From contig NZ_CP012154.1 of NCBI RefSeq assembly GCF_001187785.1, positions 2,908,501-2,972,500 of the forward strand: a DNA stretch of 64,000 bases, written 5' to 3'. Position 1 is the first letter of the stretch; each line of letters opens with the position of its first letter. Source of the stretch: Wenzhouxiangella marina. Lineage in GTDB: Bacteria > Pseudomonadota > Gammaproteobacteria > Xanthomonadales > Wenzhouxiangellaceae. The notes under the pieces were generated by a model. That model was not told the origin of the DNA and searched no databases. It saw only the letters and a list, made by a program, of their open reading frames with translations. Shown here in pieces: positions 28,198 to 35,725 of the stretch. The translations under genes were made by a program, and so were the position numbers.

Positions 28198-30861
28198 TCA
28201 GTCCTTCCTGGTTCCCGCCCGCAGGGCGGCCTTGACGATCTCTTCCACGTCCGGACTCAGGCCCTTCTTGTCGGCGATGGCCTCGAGCTCGCCGCGCATG
28301 CGGCCCGCGCGTTCGGCACCATAGGCCTGCCAGCGATTGAACACCGTGGCCAGGCGCGCAGCAACCTGCGGGTTGATGCCATCCAGTTCACGAATCACCC
28401 GCCCCATCAAGGCGTAGCCACTGCCATCGGCAGCGTGGAATCCGGTCGGATTGTGCAGCCCGAAGGTGCCGAGCAGCGCGCGCACCTTGTTCGGGTTCTT
28501 CAGGCTGAAGGCCGGATGCGCCATCAGGGCCTCGATGCGCCGAACGGCGTCGGCCCCGGCCACGCTGGCCTGCACGGCAAACCACTTGTCCATCACCAGG
28601 GGATCGTCCCGATAGCGATCCTCGAAGCCTCTCAGGGCCCGGTCGGCCGCGCCGACGCGCCCATGGACCAGGGCTTTCAGCGCACCCATGCGGTCCGTCA
28701 TGTTGTCGGCGCTCTCGTAGTGATCGACGGCCAGTCCATCGGCCGCCTCGCACTGACCATCGAGCATCAGATTCAGGATCAGATTGGACAGGGCCCGCCG
28801 ACCGACCGCCTCCGGCGAATCGCTCCAGGCCGCTCCGTCACGGCACGCCAGATAGCGCGCACGAAGCACGGGCTCGAGCACCTGACTCAAACGCATCAGC
28901 AGCGCCTTGCGCGACTCATGGATGCAATCGACATCGACCGGGTCCCGCTGCTGGGCCAGTTCCGCTTCCGAGGGCAGACTGAGCAGTTCCGCGGCCAGGG
29001 CCGGATCCAGTGTCTCGTCTTCCAGCACCGCCTTCCAGGCCGCGATCAGCAGCTCGACGGCGTCCGGCAGCCGGGCGCCGGCCTCGATGGCCGCCGTCAG
29101 TACCCGCTCGGCCAGGCGGCGCATCGCCTGCCAGCGACTGAAGGGATCAGGATCATGGCCGGCCAGGCGGGCCAGCTGCTCGTCGCTCCAATCGTAGTCC
29201 AGTCGAACCGGGGCGGAGAAATCACGAAGCACCGAAGGCAGCGCATCAGGGGGCAGCTGGTCGAAACGGAACTCCGCATCGACATTGGTCAGCACGAGCA
29301 ATCGCGTTTCCGCACCCTCCCCGTCTTCACCGACGCGGGTCACCGGGAGGGGCTGGTTGTCCGGACCCAGGAAACCGATCTTGACCGGCACCATCAGGGG
29401 GCCACGCTGCTCGTTGTCCGGATGAGCGCTCAGCGACTGGCGGAAGCGCAGGATGTAGTGTCCGCGCTCATGATCGTAGTCCGTCGTCATTTCCAGGCGC
29501 GGCGTGCCGACCTGGGCGTACCAACGCGCGAACTGGGTCAGATCGCGATCATTGGCATCGGCCATGGCCGCGAGGAAATCGTCGCAGGTCACGGCCTGGC
29601 CATCGTGACGCTCGAAGTACAGATCCAGGCCGCGGCGAAAGCCCTCACGGCCGAGCAGGGTCTGATACATGCGCACGACCTCGGCGCCCTTCTCGTAGAC
29701 CGTTGCCGTGTAGAAATTGTTGATCTCGATGTAGCGCTCGGGGCGGACCGAATGGGCCATCGGACCGGCATCCTCGGGAAACTGCCGCGCCATCAGGGTG
29801 GCCACATCGGCAATTCGCTTCACCGCACGGGAGCGCAGATCGGCGGTGAATTCCTGATCCCGGAAGACCGTCAGACCTTCCTTCAGAGTCAGCTGGAACC
29901 AGTCGCGGCAGGTGACCCGGTTGCCGGTCCAGTTGTGGAAGTACTCGTGCCCGATCACCGCCTCGACGGCTTCGTAGTCGGCATCGGTGGCCGTGTCCGG
30001 GTCCGCCAGCACGTAGCGGGCGTTGAAGATATTGAGGCTCTTGTTCTCCATCGCGCCCATGTTGAAATCATGGGTGGCGATGATGTGATACACATCGAGA
30101 TCGTATTCCAGACCCCAGCGCTCTTCGTCCCAGGCCATGGCGCGCTTGAGACTGGCCATGGCGTGATCGAGCCGATGCAGATTGACCGGTTCGGAGTAGA
30201 CCTTGAGCGCGACCTGGCGGCCGCTTCGGGTCGTGAAGTGGTCTTCGAGAACGGCCAGATCGGCCGCCACCACCGCGAACAGGTAGCTCGGCTTGGGGAA
30301 GGGGTCTTCCCAGACGGCATAATGACGACCGTCCTCGAGCTCACCGCTCTCCAGCTGATTGCCATTCGAGAGCAACAACGGATAGCGCGCCCGATCGGCG
30401 ATCAGACGCACGCGAAAGGTCGCCATCACATCGGGTCGATCGGGGAACCAGGTGATCTTTCTGAAGCCTTCGGCCTCGCACTGGGTCAACAAGGACGAGC
30501 CCGCCGCATACAGCCCTTCGAGGGCCGTGTTGCGTTCGGGATGGATCTCGACCTCGGTCGTGATCCGGGCCACGTCGGGGACGCCACCGATCACCATGGA
30601 CTCACCGTCCATCGTGCGCTGCCGATCGGCCAGTGGCTGGCCGTCGACCAGCACACGGCGGGTCTTCAGCTCCACGCCACTCAGGCGCAGTGGCTCTCGA
30701 TCAAGGGCCTCGGGATTGCGACGCACGTCCAGATGCGCGAGCACCCGGGTACTTTCCGCCGCCAGCTCAAGCTCCAGATCGACGTGATCGACCAGCCAGG
30801 CCGGCGGGCGATAATCGCCCCGAAGAATGGGCCGCCGACCCTGGTCACCACGTGCTGCCAT
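28198..30861 (-). CDS. pepN: aminopeptidase N, M1 family
   Basis: 887 aa, as in E. coli PepN. Substrate-binding GAMENKSLNIFN, zinc site HEYFHNWTGNRVTCRDWFQLT with the distal Glu in the following LTLKEG, and the four-domain length including the long helical C-terminus (DUF3458). It removes N-terminal residues from peptides in the cytoplasm. It is divergent from the PLP dehydratase gene. The long antisense frame (28435-30942) has no known counterpart. Confidence 0.97.
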   Translation of the reverse strand: MAARGDQGRRPILRGDYRPPAWLVDHVDLELELAAESTRVLAHLDVRRNPEALDREPLRLSGVELKTRRVLVDGQPLADRQRTMDGESMVIGGVPDVARITTEVEIHPERNTALEGLYAAGSSLLTQCEAEGFRKITWFPDRPDVMATFRVRLIADRARYPLLLSNGNQLESGELEDGRHYAVWEDPFPKPSYLFAVVAADLAVLEDHFTTRSGRQVALKVYSEPVNLHRLDHAMASLKRAMAWDEERWGLEYDLDVYHIIATHDFNMGAMENKSLNIFNARYVLADPDTATDADYEAVEAVIGHEYFHNWTGNRVTCRDWFQLTLKEGLTVFRDQEFTADLRSRAVKRIADVATLMARQFPEDAGPMAHSVRPERYIEINNFYTATVYEKGAEVVRMYQTLLGREGFRRGLDLYFERHDGQAVTCDDFLAAMADANDRDLTQFARWYAQVGTPRLEMTTDYDHERGHYILRFRQSLSAHPDNEQRGPLMVPVKIGFLGPDNQPLPVTRVGEDGEGAETRLLVLTNVDAEFRFDQLPPDALPSVLRDFSAPVRLDYDWSDEQLARLAGHDPDPFSRWQAMRRLAERVLTAAIEAGARLPDAVELLIAAWKAVLEDETLDPALAAELLSLPSEAELAQQRDPVDVDCIHESRKALLMRLSQVLEPVLRARYLACRDGAAWSDSPEAVGRRALSNLILNLMLDGQCEAADGLAVDHYESADNMTDRMGALKALVHGRVGAADRALRGFEDRYRDDPLVMDKWFAVQASVAGADAVRRIEALMAHPAFSLKNPNKVRALLGTFGLHNPTGFHAADGSGYALMGRVIRELDGINPQVAARLATVFNRWQAYGAERAGRMRGELEAIADKKGLSPDVEEIVKAALRAGTRKD

Positions 30862-30895
30862 GAAAACTCCTTAGCGCTTGATACAAACAGAGGCC

Positions 30896-30933
30896 GCGAG
30901 CGATCCTCGCTCGCCGCGAGGGCGGCTATTATA
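30896..30933 (-). promoter_or_regulatory. divergent pepN/dehydratase promoter region with leader hairpin
   Basis: On the minus strand TATAAT, a perfect -10, lies at 30933-30928, but the -35 is poor. Downstream of it on the pepN leader a perfect 8-bp stem, GCGAGCGA-TCC-TCGCTCGC (30896-30914), will form in the mRNA. On the plus strand TATTAT at 30927-30932 is 6 bp from the dehydratase ATG. Confidence 0.45.
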
Positions 30934-30938
30934 AGTGG

Positions 30939-31892
30939 ATGACATCAAGCCAGCTCACACCCGCCGATATTGTCGAAGCCGCTCGGCGGCTCGGAGATCG
31001 AGTTCGCAGGACACCGATCATGAGCGACCCCGAGATCGATGATCTGCTGGGGGCGTCGGTGTTTTTCAAGTGCGAGCAGCTCCAGCTCACGGGCTCCTTC
31101 AAACTTCGTGGCGCCAGCCATGCCGTCGGCCTGCTCCCCGAGGACTGCCCCGGAGTCGCCACGCATTCCTCCGGCAACCACGGGGCCGCACTGGCTCGGG
31201 CCGCATCCGAACGCGGATTCGAAGCGCATGTCGTGATGCCGGAAAATGCCGTTCGCTTCAAGGTCGATGCCGTTCGCAGGAACGGTGGCCAGGTCCACTT
31301 CTGCGCGCCCAATCAGGCGGCTCGTGAAGCCGGTCTCGCGGCATGGGTCGAACGAGGCTTCGAAGCTGTGCCGCCCTACGACGACGATCGCATCATCGCC
31401 GGCCAGGGCAGCTGCGCGCTGGAGATGCTCGAGCAGGTCGATGGCCTCGATACGCTCCTGGCACCGGTCGGGGGTGGCGGCCTGCTGGCCGGCACCGCGC
31501 TGGCGGCGGCCACCCGCGAAAAAGGCATCGAGGTCATCGGCGCCGAGCCCGAAGGTGCTGACGATACGGCTCGCTCCCTGGCCCTGGGCCGGCGGGTCAC
31601 GAACCACCAGCCCGAGACCATTGCCGACGGGCTGCGCGCGCTCATCGGCGAGCGCAATCTCGGCATCATCGCCGAGCGTGTGACCGAGGTCATCACGGTT
31701 CCCGAGACCACGATCGTCGATGCCATGGCGCTGATCGCCGAACGGCTCAAGCAGGTCATCGAACCCTCGGGAGCGGTGTCCGTCGCCGCAATGTTGAAAG
31801 ACCCGGAGCGCTGGCGGGGACGTCGGATCGGCGTGATCCTGTCCGGCGGCAACCTGGATGCCGAACGACTGGTGGAGGCCTGGCGCAGATGA
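30939..31892 (+). CDS. PLP-dependent threonine/serine dehydratase or racemase-like enzyme
   Basis: 317 aa. Fold-type II PLP enzyme: cofactor lysine in QLTGSFKLRGA, SSGNHGAALARAA, phosphate-binding VGGGGLLAGTALA, and GVILSGGNLD at the C-terminus. It lacks the C-terminal ACT-like regulatory domain of biosynthetic IlvA, so it belongs with catabolic threonine ammonia-lyase, serine racemase or hydroxyaspartate dehydratase types. Substrate cannot be settled by sequence alone. A possible -10 box lies 6 bp before the start codon, hinting at a leaderless mRNA. It overlaps sixA by 4 bases (ATGA). Confidence 0.9.
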   Translation: MTSSQLTPADIVEAARRLGDRVRRTPIMSDPEIDDLLGASVFFKCEQLQLTGSFKLRGASHAVGLLPEDCPGVATHSSGNHGAALARAASERGFEAHVVMPENAVRFKVDAVRRNGGQVHFCAPNQAAREAGLAAWVERGFEAVPPYDDDRIIAGQGSCALEMLEQVDGLDTLLAPVGGGGLLAGTALAAATREKGIEVIGAEPEGADDTARSLALGRRVTNHQPETIADGLRALIGERNLGIIAERVTEVITVPETTIVDAMALIAERLKQVIEPSGAVSVAAMLKDPERWRGRRIGVILSGGNLDAERLVEAWRR

Positions 31893-32353
31893 GGCTCTGG
31901 ATCCTGCGTCACGCCCGCGCCGAGGACCACAGCCCGACGGGTCGAGACCAGGACCGAGCGCTGAGCGCGCGCGGCCAGCTCGCCTGTCGGCATCTCAATC
32001 GCTGGCTCCGCGAGACCGACCTGGAGCTTCCGGCCCGGGTCCGCGTTTCACCATCCCGACGCACGCGTCAGACCGCCGAGCTGGCCCTGGCCGATCTGCC
32101 CGTCGGCCGTCTGATCGACGAAAGCCTCTGGCTGGCGCCCTGCTCGGACCTGCTGGACCAGATTCGAACGGCCCGCCCCGATGGCGAGCTGTGGCTGATC
32201 GGCCACAATCCCGGCCTGGAGGAACTGATCGCGAGGCTGGGTGCCGAGCTGCCCGTTCCGGGCCTCAAGCCCGGGACTCTGGTCGTCCTGGATCTGCCGG
32301 AAAAAGGTCCGGCCAGCATCCTTCAGATCGTGCCACCCAGCGAATCGGTGTAG
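31889..32353 (+). CDS. sixA: phosphohistidine phosphatase SixA-like
   Basis: 154 aa. Histidine phosphatase fold: LRHARAED (His nucleophile in the RHA motif), ARVRVSPSRRTRQTAEL, and LIGHNPGLEEL (second catalytic His). SixA removes phosphate from histidine residues of phosphotransfer proteins. Coupled to the dehydratase gene upstream. The 3' end overlaps the convergent GAF gene by 31 bases. Confidence 0.88.
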   Translation: MRLWILRHARAEDHSPTGRDQDRALSARGQLACRHLNRWLRETDLELPARVRVSPSRRTRQTAELALADLPVGRLIDESLWLAPCSDLLDQIRTARPDGELWLIGHNPGLEELIARLGAELPVPGLKPGTLVVLDLPEKGPASILQIVPPSESV

Positions 32354-32784
32354 GCCTTCGCCAGGGCTTCGATACCGGCCTGATCGGCCTCGCTGAATCG
32401 ATCCGGGACGGGGCTGTCGATATCCAACACGCCGATCAACTGGCCGTCGACCAGCAGAGGCACCACGATCTCCGAGCGGGATGCGGCATCGCAGGCGATA
32501 TGCCCTTCGAAGGCGTGCACGTCGGCAACCCGTTGGGTCGCGAGCGTTGCCGCCGCCGTCCCGCAGACGCCCTTGCCCATGGGAATCCGCACGCAGGCCG
32601 GCTGACCCTGAAAAGGCCCCACGATCAGCTCATCGCCTTCCAGGAAGTAGAAGCCGGCCCAATTCACCCGATCCAGGCCGTGATAGATCAGCGCACTCAG
32701 ATTGGCCGCATTGGCAACGCGATGCGCCTGGGCCGACAACAGGCCTCGAGCCTGGCTGAGCAAGTCCTCGTAAGAAACCGACAT
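32323..32784 (-). CDS. free methionine-(R)-sulfoxide reductase, GAF type
   Basis: 153 aa from ATG 32784 (MSVSYEDLL); an upstream in-frame start at 32862 is not convincing. GAF domain with INWAGFYFL-like VNWAGFYFLEGDELIVGPFQG. All three family cysteines are present: PACVRI, KGVCGTAA and IACDAASRSEIVVPL. The enzyme reduces free methionine-R-sulfoxide, a repair role under oxidative stress. It is separated from the methyltransferase gene upstream by a long-stem inverted repeat. Confidence 0.92.
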   Translation of the reverse strand: MSVSYEDLLSQARGLLSAQAHRVANAANLSALIYHGLDRVNWAGFYFLEGDELIVGPFQGQPACVRIPMGKGVCGTAAATLATQRVADVHAFEGHIACDAASRSEIVVPLLVDGQLIGVLDIDSPVPDRFSEADQAGIEALAKAYTDSLGGTI

Positions 32785-32852
32785 CGACGGGTCTTCCTGA
32801 TGAAATGAGTACCAAGCAGCCGGAGCACGGCTGCGGCGAACCTGGCATTCTA

Positions 32853-32904
32853 CTAGCCCCACCGTAAGTATTGCCTCATCCAGCTTGTCTTACGGTGGGA
32901 CTAG
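32853..32904. repeat. 16-bp inverted repeat with 20-base loop
   Basis: Arms 32853-32868 and 32889-32904 match at 15 of 16 positions, running from CTAG to GTAAG on the left arm. The right arm overlaps the stop codon of the methyltransferase gene. Probable use: transcription terminator or mRNA 3' end of the hut operon; no U-tract follows, so an intrinsic terminator is not certain. Confidence 0.65.
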
Positions 32905-33506
32905 TCAGCCAATTCGGACTTCCTGAAGACCAATAGGCGATTGTTGGCCGGCAGCGCCAGATCGGCCACGGCCCGCAGCCCCCGTGCCTCGGCCAAGGCG
33001 GCAATCTCGGCGGCATCCCGCACCCCCATGGCCGGGTCACGCGCCCGCAGGTGGCGATCGAATTGCCGGTTGCTTTCGGCCGAATGGACTCCGCGATCCT
33101 GGAAAGGGCCATAGAGGATCAACAGGCCCTGTGGAATCAGTAGCTGCGGCACGCGGCTCAGCAAGCGCTCGGTCAGCGGCCAGGCCATGATATGCAGTGT
33201 GTTGGCCGTGAATACGGCATCGAAGGGGCCCTCGGGCCAGTCGTCGGACGCCACATCCAGGGCCCGGAGGCCGATCTCCCGCGAGCCGGCCTCGGCCTCG
33301 AAACGTGCGGCCAGACCCGCCAGACGCTCGGGAAGATCCGTCGACAGCCAGCGAAGATCCTGCCTTTGACGAGTGAAATGCACCGCGTGCTGCCCCGTCC
33401 CGGCGCCGACTTCCAGCACCCTGGCGCCCGTCGGCAGCAGACGATCGAGCGCCTCCAGGATCGGCTGCTTGTTGCGTTCGCAGGCTTCGCTGAACGGCAG
33501 GCTCAT
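32901..33506 (-). CDS. DUF938 class I SAM-dependent methyltransferase-like protein
   Basis: 201 aa. SAM motif I is VLEVGAGTGQHAVHF, followed by LRWLSTDLPERLAGL, the motif-IV-like DAVFTANTLHIMAWP and the LLILYGPFQDRGVHSAESNRQ segment typical of DUF938. Substrate is unknown. The start overlaps the hutF stop (ATGA), so it is translated with hutGF. It may serve an unrelated need, as DUF938 genes occur in many contexts. Confidence 0.9.
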   Translation of the reverse strand: MSLPFSEACERNKQPILEALDRLLPTGARVLEVGAGTGQHAVHFTRQRQDLRWLSTDLPERLAGLAARFEAEAGSREIGLRALDVASDDWPEGPFDAVFTANTLHIMAWPLTERLLSRVPQLLIPQGLLILYGPFQDRGVHSAESNRQFDRHLRARDPAMGVRDAAEIAALAEARGLRAVADLALPANNRLLVFRKSELAD

Positions 33507-34876
33507 TGCCGAATCTCGTTCACGAGACGGCGGCGAAGCGCGGAGATCTCTTCCGCCAGCTCGTTGCGCCCGACATGGATCCCGTGGTGTACGCGGCGCT
33601 CTGCGGCCACCCAGACCGACTCGATCATGCCGGGCTGTTCGGCCATGATGAAGGTGTCCAGTGCACTGGCCGGATCGAGGCCGGCAAGCAGCGGATGTCC
33701 GGAATCCAGCACCACGAAATTCGCTAGTCGACCCACTTCCAGCGCCCCACCATTCTGGTCCAGGGCATGGGCACCATCGCGGGCCGTCCGGGCCCAGAGG
33801 CTGGTGCCAAGATGGGTCTGGCCCTCATCGAGCAGGACATTGCGCTGATGGTGAACGAGGCGCTGGCTCCAGTCCAGCTGGCGAAGCTCGGCGGCCGCCG
33901 AGGTCACCAGATTGCTGTCCGAACCGATCGCCAGCCGCCCCCCGAGCTGGCGCCAGCGAAGCGCCGGGAAGATGCCATCGCCCAGATCGGCCTCGGTGGT
34001 CGGGCAGATGCCCGCCGTGACACCGGCCCTTCGCATGGCCTCCAGTTCGAAGTCCTCGACATGGGTCGCATGGATCAGGCACCAGCGCGCATCGGGTTCG
34101 AGGCGATCGAACAGCAGCTCGACGGGGCGTGCGCCCGCATGTTCCAGGCAAGCCCTGACCTCGTCCGGCTGTTCGGCGATGTGCAGATGGACCGGCCCGA
34201 CCGACCACGCCCGGACCAGTTCCGCCAGTTCGTCCACATCCACTGCACGCAGGGAATGGGGCGCCATGCCGAGACGATGCTGCGACCCGTCCTGCAGGCG
34301 GGCCTGCAGGGCATGAAGAAGATCCAGAAACTCGGCCTGGCTCATTCCGAAGGCCTGCTGGCGGGCATCGAGCGGCCGCTTGCCGAAACCGCCATATCGG
34401 TACCAGACCGGCAGCAGGGTCAGTCCGCAGCCCGCTCGGCTAGCCGCAGACAACAGGGCCTCTGAAGACGCCAGAGGCGCTTGACCGGCCAGGCGATGGG
34501 CATAGTGGAATTCCCCGGTGCAGGTATACCCACCTTCGAGAAGCTCCATGTACAGCCAGCAGGCCACCGTCTCGAGCTGATCCGGGTTCAGGGAGGAGAG
34601 CGCCCGATACATCCGCTCCCGCCAGGACCAGAAGCTGCTCCGGTCCTGCTCGCGCCAGCCCGTGAGACCGGCGATCAGGCGCTGGTGCGCATGGGAATGC
34701 ACATTGCACATGCCCGGGATCACCGGCCCGGACAGGACCTCGGCTTCCCTGCCCGCACCCGGGGACTCCGGGATCGCCTCGATCGATTCGATGCGGTCAT
34801 CCGTGTCCACCCGAATGCGCTGCGCTGCGCGCCAACCCTCGGGGGTCAACAGCCATGGACAGTCGAAAGCCCTCAT
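33503..34876 (-). CDS. hutF: formimidoylglutamate deiminase HutF
   Basis: 457 aa from ATG 34876, chosen because it forms an ATGA overlap with the hutG stop. Amidohydrolase with PGMCNVHSHAHQRLIAG (metal histidines), VHLHIAEQPDEV, LIHATHVEDFE, and AIGSDSNLVTSAAAELRQLDWSQRL, all HutF-like. It deaminates N-formimino-glutamate to N-formyl-glutamate in the five-step histidine degradation route. The neighbouring hutG supplies the next enzyme. No hutH, hutU or hutI gene is in the window. Confidence 0.95.
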   Translation of the reverse strand: MRAFDCPWLLTPEGWRAAQRIRVDTDDRIESIEAIPESPGAGREAEVLSGPVIPGMCNVHSHAHQRLIAGLTGWREQDRSSFWSWRERMYRALSSLNPDQLETVACWLYMELLEGGYTCTGEFHYAHRLAGQAPLASSEALLSAASRAGCGLTLLPVWYRYGGFGKRPLDARQQAFGMSQAEFLDLLHALQARLQDGSQHRLGMAPHSLRAVDVDELAELVRAWSVGPVHLHIAEQPDEVRACLEHAGARPVELLFDRLEPDARWCLIHATHVEDFELEAMRRAGVTAGICPTTEADLGDGIFPALRWRQLGGRLAIGSDSNLVTSAAAELRQLDWSQRLVHHQRNVLLDEGQTHLGTSLWARTARDGAHALDQNGGALEVGRLANFVVLDSGHPLLAGLDPASALDTFIMAEQPGMIESVWVAAERRVHHGIHVGRNELAEEISALRRRLVNEIRQ

Positions 34877-35658
34877 GGCCGCGTGGGGCGCCAGCTCATC
34901 AGGAAACCGACCAGGGAGGCCAGCCAGTTTCGCAGCGGCTCGGCTCGCGCCGGGTCCCATCGCTCCGGGTCGGATTCGTCCAGATAGCAGCGCTGGGCAA
35001 TTTCCAGCTGGATCGCATGTCGGCCGCTTGACGGCTGACCATAGTGACGAGTGATGTACCCGCCCTTGAAGCGACCATCGACCACGTGACCGAAGCCGGA
35101 GTCTGCAAGCTGGCGGCCCAGCGCCTCACGAAGCGGGGCCGCGCAACTGGCCCCCAGATTCGTTCCGAGATTGAGCTCCGGCAACTCGCCTTCGAACAGG
35201 CGCGGCACATGGCTCAGAATCGAGTGCAGATCCAGCAGTACGGCGTGACCGAAACGCGCCTGGGCTCGAGCCAGCTGACTCTCGATGGCCTCGTGATAGG
35301 GTCGCCAATAGGCAGCTCTGCGCGCTTCGATCTGTGCCTTGCCCGGTACCTGGCCCTCGAGATAAAGGGGCGCTCCGCTGAAAGTCTCCGTGGGAACCAG
35401 CCCCGTGGTCGGCCCCGAGTACAGCGGCTGATCATCGGGCGGGCGATTGAGATCGATCACGTAGCGCGAGCATTCGGCGACGATCAGACCAGCACCGAGA
35501 TCCTCCAGCCCCTCCGCCAGGCGGTCCACGTGCCAGTCCGTATCGATGCGTGATCTGCCGGCGATTGTCAATCTCGCTTCGATCTCTTCGGGGATGCGCT
35601 GCCCCGCGTGCGGCACGCTGATCACCAGCGGGCTTTTCGGCTCGATGATTCGGATCAT
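34873..35658 (-). CDS. hutG: N-formylglutamate deformylase HutG
   Basis: 261 aa. N-formylglutamate amidohydrolase family: LVISVPHAGQRIP, TDWHVDRLAEGL, SRYVIDLNRPPDD, LLDLHSILSHVP, and GGYITRHYGQP. It converts N-formyl-glutamate to glutamate and formate. First gene of a three-gene coupled operon with hutF and the DUF938 gene. Confidence 0.96.
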   Translation of the reverse strand: MIRIIEPKSPLVISVPHAGQRIPEEIEARLTIAGRSRIDTDWHVDRLAEGLEDLGAGLIVAECSRYVIDLNRPPDDQPLYSGPTTGLVPTETFSGAPLYLEGQVPGKAQIEARRAAYWRPYHEAIESQLARAQARFGHAVLLDLHSILSHVPRLFEGELPELNLGTNLGASCAAPLREALGRQLADSGFGHVVDGRFKGGYITRHYGQPSSGRHAIQLEIAQRCYLDESDPERWDPARAEPLRNWLASLVGFLMSWRPTRP

Positions 35659-35677
35659 TCAGGACTCCCTAAACCAA

Positions 35678-35701
35678 GGAACCCGGCGAGTGCCGGGTTC
35701 C
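35678..35701 (-). terminator. terminator-like hairpin after the Ig-like lipoprotein gene
   Basis: A perfect 10-bp stem GGAACCCGGC-GAGT-GCCGGGTTCC with a 4-base loop, 25 bp beyond the stop of the minus-strand lipoprotein gene and followed in that direction by TTGGTTT. It separates that gene from hutG. Confidence 0.75.
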
Positions 35702-35725
35702 GAGGCGTTCTTGTGCTGACCTCGA

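Noticed and set aside
28435-30942. 835-aa open frame antisense to pepN
   Set aside because: Composition shadow of a GC-rich gene; repetitive His/Gln/Arg-rich translation without domains, while pepN has all catalytic motifs.
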